Assembly (NCBI GenBank): GCA_944383035.1
Contig: CALWOE010000005.1
Coordinates: 1-38,653 of the forward strand
DNA length: 38,653 nt
Source of the DNA: an uncultured Clostridia bacterium
GTDB taxonomy: Bacteria > Bacillota > Clostridia > TANB77 > CAG-465
Reading direction: 5' to 3'
Shown here: piece by piece, positions 8,403 through 15,914 of the stretch
Numbering within the stretch: the stretch's first letter is position 1
Layout: each line of letters opens with the position of its first letter
The notes under the pieces: generated by a model
The model's input: only the letters and a program-made list of their open reading frames with translations
Database searches by the model: none
Told to the model about the DNA's origin: nothing
Translations under genes and position numbers: made by a program

Positions 8403-9329
8403 TTATTCACATCCTAAGATATTAGTATATATTTTTTTGTCTAACTCAAATCTTTTATTATTTAAATAATAAAGAGGAGAGTTTATATCAAATTTAAAAG
8501 TATAGCTATATGCAATTAATAGTTGTTTATACTTATTAAATTTTTTATTTATTTCATTTATACCATATTTTGAATCACCAATAATTGGATGATTAATACT
8601 TTTTAAATGAGCTCTAATTTGGTGAGTTTTTCCTGTATGTAAAATTATTTTTAAAATAGCAAAATCTTTATTTTTATTTATACTTAATACATTATATTCT
8701 GTAATTACTTGTTTTGAGCCATTTACTTTTTCTTTTAATACTTTGCTATATGAAGTTTTTTTATCTTTTAAAATATATCCAGTTAAAATATCATGTTTCT
8801 TTTGAAAATTATAGCCAGTAACATAGGCTATATATTCTTTTGTTATATCACCATTTTTAAAAGCAGAATATAGTGCATCATATGATTTTTGGTTTCTTGA
8901 AAATATAACAAGTCCTGATGTATTTCTATCTAATCTGTTTAGTAATTTTGCATCGTTATAATCTTTTTTTACTAAATCTTCAAAAGTAGGTTCATAATTT
9001 TGAGTATTATTATTATGTGTATTTTTTTCCTCATCATTAGATAAAATATTTTGAGGTTTAAAAGCAATAATTATATTTTCATCGTTATATATATAATTTA
9101 TATTTTTGGGTAAATCAAATAACAAATTGTCTTTAATATATATATCTATTTTATCGTTATTTTTAATCATTATATTTTCATTTATTTTTTTATCATTTAC
9201 TCTTATATCTTTGTTTCTTAATGCTTTATACAAAGTAGATTTTTTAAGATTTGGAAATGACTTTGATATATAATTTACAATTTGTACAGTTTCTTTAGAT
9301 TTTAAATTTTTAACATAAATTATTCTCAT
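8403..9329 (-). CDS. RluA-family RNA pseudouridine synthase
   Basis: A 308-residue pseudouridine synthase of the RluA/RluC/RluD family, which isomerises uridines in 23S rRNA or tRNA. It has an N-terminal S4 RNA-binding domain (about 1-70, with VNDKKI), the catalytic motif LLNRLDRNTSGLVIFS in the middle and HQIRAHL with GDSKYG toward the end. Which RNA it modifies cannot be read from sequence. I choose the ATG at 9329. The longer frame from 9344 would start inside the promoter: TATAAT lies at 9336-9341 on this strand, so transcription should begin at about the A of the 9329 ATG. No Shine-Dalgarno site precedes either start, which suggests a leaderless message. Confidence 0.88.
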   Translation of the reverse strand: MRIIYVKNLKSKETVQIVNYISKSFPNLKKSTLYKALRNKDIRVNDKKINENIMIKNNDKIDIYIKDNLLFDLPKNINYIYNDENIIIAFKPQNILSNDEEKNTHNNNTQNYEPTFEDLVKKDYNDAKLLNRLDRNTSGLVIFSRNQKSYDALYSAFKNGDITKEYIAYVTGYNFQKKHDILTGYILKDKKTSYSKVLKEKVNGSKQVITEYNVLSINKNKDFAILKIILHTGKTHQIRAHLKSINHPIIGDSKYGINEINKKFNKYKQLLIAYSYTFKFDINSPLYYLNNKRFELDKKIYTNILGCE

Positions 9330-9335
9330 GTATTT

Positions 9336-9364
9336 ATTATACATTTTTTTATATAAAAAATCAA
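9336..9364 (-). promoter_or_regulatory. Promoter of the RluA-type gene, placed for a leaderless mRNA
   Basis: On the minus strand TTGATT (9359-9364), a 17-nt spacer and a perfect TATAAT (9336-9341). Only six bases separate the -10 from the ATG at 9329, which is the expected initiation distance. Confidence 0.65.
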
Positions 9365-9393
9365 TAGTTCTTTATTATATTTATCAAGAGATG

Positions 9394-9422
9394 TTGACAT
9401 AATATACAAATTGTGCTATAAT
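9394..9422 (+). promoter_or_regulatory. Consensus sigma-A promoter of the gene at 9477
   Basis: Perfect TTGACA (9394-9399), a 17-nt spacer, perfect TATAAT (9417-9422) and TG one base before the -10. This is one of the strongest-looking promoters in the window, about 30 nt from the divergent RluA-type promoter. Confidence 0.85.
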
Positions 9423-9468
9423 AAATTCGTTTTAAAATTAAACATTTCTAAAAATATAGAAAGGGGAA

Positions 9469-9486
9469 GTATACAAGTGTGTATAC
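9469..9486 (+). promoter_or_regulatory. Perfect inverted repeat over the translation start region
   Basis: GTATACA, AGTG, TGTATAC: a perfect 7-bp stem with a 4-nt loop, placed between the AGGGG ribosome site (9462-9466) and the ATG at 9498. The loop contains the in-frame GTG at 9477. It could be an mRNA hairpin affecting start choice or a DNA operator. Confidence 0.6.
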
Positions 9487-9857
9487 GAGTAATTAAAATG
9501 AAAAAAAATGAAAATTTTTTAGATGAAATTACAAAAAAAGGATACAATGTGTTAAAAGTAGGTCATATGTATAACGATAAAGTTGCAAAAGAATTTTGTA
9601 AAAAATATGGTGGAAAATTTAAAAAGATTGAAGCTAAAGGAACTCTTGCTATTGAACTTGATTTTGATCAAGTCAAATCGCATATTGTTTCTATGGGATG
9701 TAATCTAGATGGTATGACAGATGAAAAGTTAAAAAATAACTTACTTGATATTTTTTATGTTATATATCCACCAAAAAAGTCAAAAGAGGCTAAAAAGGAA
9801 GATGAAAAAGAACCCGATAAAAGCTATAAAGGAGTTTTTAATGGAGTTTTATTTTAA
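9477..9857 (+). CDS. Unrecognised small acidic/basic protein under a consensus promoter
   Basis: I do not recognise the family. From the GTG at 9477 the product has 126 residues; from the ATG at 9498 it has 119. The GTG is preferred because AGGGG lies about 10 nt upstream, while the ATG is about 30 nt from that site, although a hairpin in between could shorten the distance. The middle, GYNVLKVGHMYNDKVAKEFC to about DIFYVIYPPKK, looks like a compact alpha/beta domain. The tail is a charged Lys/Glu stretch ending in YKGVFNGVLF. No signal peptide or membrane segment is seen. It is a single-gene unit with a strong promoter and terminator, so it is probably well expressed. Confidence 0.65.
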   Translation: MCIRVIKMKKNENFLDEITKKGYNVLKVGHMYNDKVAKEFCKKYGGKFKKIEAKGTLAIELDFDQVKSHIVSMGCNLDGMTDEKLKNNLLDIFYVIYPPKKSKEAKKEDEKEPDKSYKGVFNGVLF

Positions 9858-9864
9858 ATAACTT

Positions 9865-9909
9865 ATAAAAAAAGATGAATTTATGAATTATTAAATTCGT
9901 CTTTTTTTA
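9865..9909 (+). terminator. Strong terminator after the gene at 9477
   Basis: A long stem of AAAAAAAGATGAATTTA with TAAATTCGTCTTTTTTT (one G-U pair), whose 3' arm merges into a T run. Confidence 0.85.
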
Positions 9910-10037
9910 TTTTTATATGTAAATTTGATATCTATAAAATATATATTTTATTTATAGATAATTAATAGAAAAACTATAAATCAAATAATTTATATATTAA
10001 AACTAAAAGCTGTAACATATTTATATATAACATAATA

Positions 10038-10066
10038 TTGACTAATATTACATAATGTGTTATAAT
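10038..10066 (+). promoter_or_regulatory. Promoter of the 547-residue coiled-coil gene
   Basis: TTGACT (10038-10043), a 17-nt spacer, TATAAT (10061-10066) with an extended TG. The rest of the 266-nt gap upstream (9910-10037) is AT-rich and holds only a weak inverted repeat near 9931-9960. Confidence 0.75.
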
Positions 10067-10123
10067 CTTTGATATAAATTTGTGTGAAAATGTAGTATAT
10101 AAAGTAGTAAAGAGGTAGTATAA

Positions 10124-11767
10124 ATGTCGGTATTAACAAGCATAGAGAAAGATTTTAATTATTTATATAAAAGACAAAATGAATTGGATTTACTAATTTC
10201 AAAATTTGGTTTATCTAATGAAGATAGAAAAAATGTAGAAAAGTTAAAAATTGAAATATCAAATATATTAACAGATATTTTATCAACAAAATGTGAAGAT
10301 GTACTTTCTGCATCTTTTTATTTGCAAATAAATAACATAGAACAAGAAATATATAACATATTAGATGATAAGAAAAAAGTATTAAATGAATTATTATCAT
10401 ATAAGCAAGAGATTTGTGATACTGCCAAAATTATATTTTCACTTATATATTCAATTGATATTTTAGAAAATAGTTTTCATATAAATATAAAATCCCCTAT
10501 GTATTTGTTAGATATAAAAAGCTTAGTAAAATCAAAAGATGTTTGTAGTAAAAAAATAATTGCTTTAGAATTTTTAAAAGAAAAATTAAATTTATATAAA
10601 AAAGGTATGATTGAGCTTATTCAAATTTCAAGCAAGAATAAATTAAAGAGTAGTTTATCATTTGAAAAAAGACAAAAGATTTTTAATATTTTTTCTTCAA
10701 TTTCACTATCATCTAATAGAGCTAAAAATCATAAAAAAGCATATAATGAAGATATTGAAAATAAAAATGATGATATATATACAATTGAATACCTAAAATA
10801 TTTTGAAAATATATTTATAGAGCTATGTAACTATGTAAATTTAAGTGTTTATCCATATTATGATGAAATAAAAAATGCTTTATTTAGTAATACTTTAAAT
10901 GATGAAAATATACTAAATATAACAGACTATATATATAATAGATATCAAAGTCAAATAAATTTATTTTTAAATAAACAAATAAAAATTAGAGACAATGCAA
11001 ATTATAACATAAAAAAGAATTTAAATAATTGTTTATCATATGAAGGTAGTACCGATATATATGAAATACTTGATAAAGTAGAAAATAAAAAGATATTACC
11101 AGAATATTTAGATAATAGTAATTATAAGGAAAATTTAGAAAATTTGTTATTTAATCTTGATATTTCATATAAAGATAATATAACTATGCAAAAAATAATG
11201 GATGAATTGCAAGACGAAATAATTTATTTATTTGATGAAGAAAAATATCTTAAAATGTATAAAAATAATTCAAATTTAAATAGTATTCAAATTGCAAATT
11301 ATCGTCAATATTATATATCTATATTAGAAATTGCAAAAGAAAATTTAAAAGAAAAGTATAAAGAAAAAATTGAGTTATATATAGCTAAAAAAGATTTTTC
11401 AAAATACAAGACGTCTGATTTAGTAGAAAAAATTAAAAATCTTGAAAATGATATAGATCTTTTAAAGCAAGCATTAGATTATATTAATAAAAATTATAGA
11501 GATTTTGGAAAAGCTAATTTAAAATTATATATGTATTCTATACAAAGTAGATATAATATTCAAAATTTATATGATAATGTTATTGCAAGAAAATCAAATT
11601 TAGCATATAAAGTAATGGCAAAAAATAAATTAAAACAACAAGAAAAGTATTTATATGAATTTGTAAATAGAAAAGATATTAAACAAAAATTACAAAATGA
11701 GATAATAAATAATATATTTAAGGATTCAGATAATTTAAAAGAAGAACTTTTAAATAAAATAATATAA
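10124..11767 (+). CDS. Unrecognised 547-residue helical/coiled-coil protein
   Basis: I do not recognise this protein. It is predicted to be almost wholly alpha-helical, rich in Lys, Glu, Asn, Ile and Leu, with several coiled-coil-like stretches (about residues 25-60, 330-470 and 500-547). There is no signal peptide, no convincing membrane helix, no Walker motif and no Cys/His cluster. The ATG follows AGAGGTAG, and the gene has its own promoter. The next element is the separate pheST promoter, so it is probably monocistronic. Its base composition matches its neighbours, giving no sign of recent transfer. A structural or cytoskeleton-like cytosolic protein is possible but unsupported. Confidence 0.7.
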   Translation: MSVLTSIEKDFNYLYKRQNELDLLISKFGLSNEDRKNVEKLKIEISNILTDILSTKCEDVLSASFYLQINNIEQEIYNILDDKKKVLNELLSYKQEICDTAKIIFSLIYSIDILENSFHINIKSPMYLLDIKSLVKSKDVCSKKIIALEFLKEKLNLYKKGMIELIQISSKNKLKSSLSFEKRQKIFNIFSSISLSSNRAKNHKKAYNEDIENKNDDIYTIEYLKYFENIFIELCNYVNLSVYPYYDEIKNALFSNTLNDENILNITDYIYNRYQSQINLFLNKQIKIRDNANYNIKKNLNNCLSYEGSTDIYEILDKVENKKILPEYLDNSNYKENLENLLFNLDISYKDNITMQKIMDELQDEIIYLFDEEKYLKMYKNNSNLNSIQIANYRQYYISILEIAKENLKEKYKEKIELYIAKKDFSKYKTSDLVEKIKNLENDIDLLKQALDYINKNYRDFGKANLKLYMYSIQSRYNIQNLYDNVIARKSNLAYKVMAKNKLKQQEKYLYEFVNRKDIKQKLQNEIINNIFKDSDNLKEELLNKII

Positions 11768-11801
11768 ATTTGATATTTTTGCATTTTGTTAAATTTTCTG
11801 T

Positions 11802-11830
11802 TTGACAATAAAAATATAAAGTGGTATAAT
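11802..11830 (+). promoter_or_regulatory. pheST promoter
   Basis: Perfect TTGACA (11802-11807), a 17-nt spacer and perfect TATAAT (11825-11830). It drives the T-box leader. Confidence 0.85.
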
Positions 11831-11861
11831 CATTACATAAAATAATAAGTTAATAAATAAA

Positions 11862-12116
11862 GCCGATGAAAAAGCAAAGTAGATATAGATAATATATTAA
11901 AAGAGAGATAGGTAACTTGCTGAAAGCCTATTAATATACCTATATTGAAATTTCACTTTGGAGGTCTTTTTCTGAAATTAAGTAGGAAAAAGCAGGTAAG
12001 CCTGTTATAGCTTAAATTAAGAGCATATACAAAAATGTATATGAAAATAGGTGGTAACGCGGAATATAAAAGTCATTTCGTCCTATATATTTTTTAGGAT
12101 GAAATGGCTTTTTTTG
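11862..12116 (+). promoter_or_regulatory. T-box riboswitch specific for tRNA-Phe, with terminator
   Basis: The leader has all T-box parts. Stem I is closed by AAAAAGCAAAGT (from 11869) pairing with ACTTTG...CTTTTT. Just 5' of the 3' arm lies the specifier TTC (11952-11954), a Phe codon, followed by A. A CATATAC/GTATATG hairpin (about 12024-12042) fits stem III. The conserved T-box AGGTGGTAACGCG is at 12049-12061; its TGGT bulge ends in T, matching the A discriminator of tRNA-Phe. The terminator at 12070-12116 has a 15-bp stem (AGTCATTTCGTCCTA with TAGGATGAAATGGCT) and a T run. Uncharged tRNA-Phe should favour the antiterminator and switch on pheST. Confidence 0.95.
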
Positions 12117-12133
12117 TAGAAAGGAAGAGTTAT

Positions 12134-13156
12134 ATGGAAAAAGAATTAAATTTGATTAGAGAAAATGCATTAAGTCAAATAGAAAGTTCTAAGGATACTT
12201 TATCACTTGATGATATTAGAGTAAAATACTTAGGAAAAAAAGGAAGCTTGACTCAAGTTTTAAAATCTCTTGGAAATCTTGATGCAGAAAAAAGAAAAGA
12301 AGTAGGAATACTTGCAAATAAGATTAGAAATGAGTTAGAAGAAAAAATAAAAGATAAGAAAGATTTATTAAAAATAAAAGAAATAAATGAAAAATTACAA
12401 AATGAAAAAATTGATATTTCTATGTCTAAGAAATGTTCAAAAAAAATTGGACATAAACATCCATTAACAATAGTATTAGATGATATAAAAGAAATATTTA
12501 TGGGAATGGGATATAGTATTTTTGAAGGACCTGAAATAGAGACAACATATTTTAATTTTGATGCATTAAATGCACCAATTGATCATCCTTCAAGAGATTT
12601 GCAAGATACAATGTATGTTACAGATGATATTTGTCTTAGAACACAAACATCTCCTGTACAAGTAAGAACAATGTTAAATAAAAAACCACCTTTAAAAGTA
12701 ATTTGTCCTGGTAGAGTATATCGTTCAGATAGTGTTGACGCCACACATTCACCTATGTTTCACCAAGTTGAAGGCTTAGTTGTTGGTGAAAATGTATCAA
12801 TGGCAGATTTAAAAGGAACATTAGAATTATTTGCTAAAAAATATTTTGGTGAAGATACAAAAATAAGACTTAGACCACATCATTTCCCATTTACAGAGCC
12901 TAGTTGTGAAGTTGATGTTTCATGTTTTGTTTGTGGTGGTAAAGGATGTAGAGTTTGCAAAAAAGAAGGATATATAGAAATTCTAGGAGCTGGTCAAGTA
13001 CATCCAAATGTTTTAAAAGCTGGTGGTATTGATCCAGAAAAATACACTGGTTTTGCTTTTGGTTTAGGTCTAGAAAGAATAGCCATGACAAAATTTGGTG
13101 TTACTGATATGAGATATTTATATGAAAATGATAAAAGGTTTTTAGAGCAATTTTAA
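12134..13156 (+). CDS. pheS: Phenylalanine-tRNA ligase alpha subunit
   Basis: Catalytic subunit of the alpha2-beta2 enzyme that charges tRNA-Phe. The 340-residue product has an N-terminal coiled coil (about 1-90) that binds tRNA, then the class II core: motif with FEGPEIETTYFNFDALN, DHPSRDLQDTMYV, RTQTSPVQVR, the Cys-rich CFVCGGKGCRVCKKEGY found in many Firmicutes PheS, ILGAGQVHPNVL and motif 3 GFAFGLGLERIAM. The start is the ATG at 12134 after GGAAGAG. An earlier in-frame ATG at 12104 lies in the riboswitch terminator and has no ribosome site. pheT begins 13 nt after the stop. Confidence 0.97.
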   Translation: MEKELNLIRENALSQIESSKDTLSLDDIRVKYLGKKGSLTQVLKSLGNLDAEKRKEVGILANKIRNELEEKIKDKKDLLKIKEINEKLQNEKIDISMSKKCSKKIGHKHPLTIVLDDIKEIFMGMGYSIFEGPEIETTYFNFDALNAPIDHPSRDLQDTMYVTDDICLRTQTSPVQVRTMLNKKPPLKVICPGRVYRSDSVDATHSPMFHQVEGLVVGENVSMADLKGTLELFAKKYFGEDTKIRLRPHHFPFTEPSCEVDVSCFVCGGKGCRVCKKEGYIEILGAGQVHPNVLKAGGIDPEKYTGFAFGLGLERIAMTKFGVTDMRYLYENDKRFLEQF

Positions 13157-13169
13157 GTGAGGTAAAGTT

Positions 13170-15560
13170 ATGAATGTATCGTTAAATTGGTTAAAAGAAT
13201 ATGTTGATTTAGATGATAGTGTTACAGTAAAAGAAATAGTAGATAAAATTACTATGACTGGTACTAAAGTAGAAAAATATGAGATGTTTGGAAATAAAAC
13301 AAAACTTGTATATACAGCTAGAGTAGAGAGTATTTCAAAACATCCATCAGATGATAAATTAAGTGTGTTAAAACTCGATTTAAAAGATAAACATTTAATT
13401 GCAGTAGCAAAAATACCAGATATTGAAGTTGGAGATATAATACCTGTTGCATTACCTGGTGCTCAAATAATTGGAAAAGAAGTAAAAGAAGGTATGGTAA
13501 ATGGTGTAAATTCTGAATGTATGGTATGTCATGTTTTAGATTTAGGATTATCTAAAGATATGCCATGGGTTAAACCATCTGGTCTTTTAGTATTTCCAAA
13601 AGATGTTGAAATAGGTGTAGATATAAATGATATATTAGGACTTGGTGATTATATAATTGAGTTTGAAATAACACCAAATAGACCTGATTGTTTATCAATT
13701 GAAGGAATAGCAAATGAACTTGCTTTAACTTTTAATAAACCATGTAAGAGTTTGTGGCAATATAGAGAGGAAAATTTTGAAAGATGCGATAGTGTAGAAG
13801 ATATTTCAGTAGAAATTAAAACTGATAATTGTAAAAGATATACTGCAACAGTAGCAAAAGATGTAATAGTAAAAGAATCTCCATATGATATGCAATTAAA
13901 ACTAATAAAATGTGGAATACGTCCAATAAATAATATAGTAGATATAACAAATTATGTTATGTTAGAAGTAGGAGAGCCTTTACATGCTTTTGATAAGAAA
14001 TTTTTTGATACTAATAAAGTAGTTATAAGACAAGCAAATGATGGTGAACAAATAGAAACTTTAGATGGTATATTAAGAACTTTAGATAATACTAATATGG
14101 TAATTACAAATGGAGAAAAAACAGTTGCAATAGCAGGCATTATGGGTGGTGAATTATCTGGTATACATGATGATACAAATGAGATAGTATTAGAATCAGC
14201 AAATTTTATAAGAGGTAATATACGTAATACTTCTAAAAAAATTGGTCTTAGAACAGATGCATCATCTAGATATGAAAAAGGTTTACCACAAGAACTTACA
14301 GTACATGCATTAAATAGAGTATGTGACTTAATTAATTCTACAAATAGTGGAAAATGTGTAAATAAAATCGTTGATTGCTATCCTGTAAAGCAAAAAGAAA
14401 TACAAATAAAAATAGATTATAAAAAATTAAACAAAATTATAGGAACTGATATTTCAAATGAAGAAATAGATAGGATGCTTGCATTAACAAAAATAAAAGT
14501 TAAAGATGGAGTAGCATACATTCCATATTTTAGAGAAGATGTTGAACTTGTAGAAGATTTATCAGAAGAAGTTGCTAGAATTTATGGATATGATAAATTA
14601 AAATCTACACTTCCAGATACAATAACAACTTTTGGTGAAAAAACTAAAGTACAAAAAATGGAAGATAAAGTAAAAGAATTATCTATTGCAGAAGGATATA
14701 ATGAAATTTATACTTATACATTCTTTGATAAAGAAGTTCTAAAAAAAGTTGGAATTACTGAAGATATGGAAGAATATAACTGTGTAAAAATTAAAAATCC
14801 ATTATCAAAAGATTTTGAGTATATGAGAACAACAACAGTTCCACATATGTTAGAAGCACTAGAGAGAAATAACACAAGAAAGAATAAAGATGTAAGATTA
14901 TTTGAACTTGGAAAAGTATTTAAAGATGCAGATAACATAAAGAAAAATGAACTTGTAAGAGAAGAGTTAGTTTTAACTTTAGGTTTGTATGATGATGTAT
15001 CAACATACTATGATATAAAAGAAAATGTGGAAAATATTTTGAATTATTATAATATTTTAGATAATGAATATAGAATTTTAAGAATAGAAAATAGTAAAAT
15101 ATATCATCCTGGAATGAGTGCTAAAATTACTATAGGAGAAGACTTAATAGCACGTTTTGGAAAACTTAATCCATTAACTTGTCAAAATTATATCTTACCA
15201 TCAAATACATATATTGCAGAAATAAATTTTGAAATGTTAAAGAAATATCAAAGAAGAGAAATTAAGTTTAAGGAATTGCCAAAATTCCCAGCAGTAGAAA
15301 GAGATATAAGTTTTGTAATATCTTCAGATGTATTGTCATTTGAAATTATAAATGCATTAAAAAATGTTACTTATGTTGAAAATGTTGAATTATTTGATGT
15401 ATATGAAGGAAAACAAATAGAAACTGGTAAAAAGAGTATGGCATATAGAATATTCTTACGTTCACAAGATAAAACATTAAATGAAGACGAAATAAAAGCT
15501 TCAATGGATAAAATTTTAAATATTTTATCTGAGAATTTTAATGCTCAGATAAGAGAATAA
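13170..15560 (+). CDS. pheT: Phenylalanine-tRNA ligase beta subunit
   Basis: The 796-residue beta subunit has the expected order: an N-terminal tRNA-binding OB domain (about 40-155, with VESISKHPSDDKLSVLKLD), the B3/B4 editing region (about 210-390, with PINNIVDITNYVMLEVGEP and ASSRYEKGLP), the B5 domain (about 405-475), the catalytic-like core and a C-terminal ferredoxin-fold anticodon-binding domain (about 700-796, beginning FKELPKFPAVERDISFVI). Length is normal. It is co-transcribed with pheS under the T-box, ATG after GAGGT. A strong hairpin follows the stop. Confidence 0.97.
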   Translation: MNVSLNWLKEYVDLDDSVTVKEIVDKITMTGTKVEKYEMFGNKTKLVYTARVESISKHPSDDKLSVLKLDLKDKHLIAVAKIPDIEVGDIIPVALPGAQIIGKEVKEGMVNGVNSECMVCHVLDLGLSKDMPWVKPSGLLVFPKDVEIGVDINDILGLGDYIIEFEITPNRPDCLSIEGIANELALTFNKPCKSLWQYREENFERCDSVEDISVEIKTDNCKRYTATVAKDVIVKESPYDMQLKLIKCGIRPINNIVDITNYVMLEVGEPLHAFDKKFFDTNKVVIRQANDGEQIETLDGILRTLDNTNMVITNGEKTVAIAGIMGGELSGIHDDTNEIVLESANFIRGNIRNTSKKIGLRTDASSRYEKGLPQELTVHALNRVCDLINSTNSGKCVNKIVDCYPVKQKEIQIKIDYKKLNKIIGTDISNEEIDRMLALTKIKVKDGVAYIPYFREDVELVEDLSEEVARIYGYDKLKSTLPDTITTFGEKTKVQKMEDKVKELSIAEGYNEIYTYTFFDKEVLKKVGITEDMEEYNCVKIKNPLSKDFEYMRTTTVPHMLEALERNNTRKNKDVRLFELGKVFKDADNIKKNELVREELVLTLGLYDDVSTYYDIKENVENILNYYNILDNEYRILRIENSKIYHPGMSAKITIGEDLIARFGKLNPLTCQNYILPSNTYIAEINFEMLKKYQRREIKFKELPKFPAVERDISFVISSDVLSFEIINALKNVTYVENVELFDVYEGKQIETGKKSMAYRIFLRSQDKTLNEDEIKASMDKILNILSENFNAQIRE

Positions 15561-15604
15561 GGTAAAAAATATATAAAATATATAAAAATAAAAAACAAAA
15601 AAAT

Positions 15605-15645
15605 AATGAATGAATAATGATAGATTATTCATTCATTTGTTGTTA
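15605..15645 (+). terminator. Terminator of the pheST operon
   Basis: A perfect 14-bp stem AATGAATGAATAAT with ATTATTCATTCATT and a 5-nt loop, followed by TGTTGTT. It lies 14 nt before the convergent tRNA-Arg gene and may also serve that gene on the minus strand. Confidence 0.8.
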
Positions 15646-15658
15646 TTCTGCAAAAAAA

Positions 15659-15735
15659 TGGTGCCCCAGAAGCGATTCGAACGCCCGACCCACAGCTTAG
15701 AAGGCTGTTGCTCTATCCAACTGAGCTACTGGAGC
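15659..15735 (-). tRNA. tRNA-Arg (anticodon TCT)
   Basis: A 77-nt cloverleaf with encoded CCA. Acceptor stem GCTCCAG with CTGGGGC (one T-G pair), D-arm AGCTCAGTTGGATAGAGC, anticodon stem-loop CAGCC-TTCTAAG-style loop reading TCT (codon AGA), and T-arm with GTTCGAATC. In so AT-rich a genome AGA should be the main Arg codon. Confidence 0.95.
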
Positions 15736-15761
15736 ACATGTAGTCTTTCAACTACCTTGAT

Positions 15762-15790
15762 ATTATAGCATAAAGATTTTTAAAAATCAA
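15762..15790 (-). promoter_or_regulatory. tRNA-Arg promoter
   Basis: On the minus strand TTGATT (15785-15790), a 17-nt spacer, TATAAT (15762-15767) with an extended TG, 26 nt upstream of the mature tRNA 5' end. Confidence 0.75.
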
Positions 15791-15865
15791 TACTTTTTAT
15801 GAAATTTACCAAAATTATGACAATATATTTTAAATAATATAATTTGTCTTAAAAAGTAACAATAA

Positions 15866-15894
15866 TTGTATTAGACATATTTGTATGCTATAAT
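15866..15894 (+). promoter_or_regulatory. Promoter of the O-antigen-ligase-like gene
   Basis: TTGTAT (15866-15871), a 17-nt spacer, TATAAT (15889-15894) with TGC before it. Confidence 0.65.
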
Positions 15895-15914
15895 ATAAAA
15901 AATTAAGGTGGATT

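Noticed and set aside
9931..9960. Inverted repeat ATCTATAAA...TTTATAGAT in the gap after the gene at 9477
   Set aside because: Pure A/T stem of eight or nine pairs without a T run; such repeats are expected by chance at this composition.
12104..12133. Earlier in-frame ATG for pheS
   Set aside because: It lies in the 3' arm of the riboswitch terminator and lacks a ribosome site; the ATG at 12134 follows GGAAGAG.
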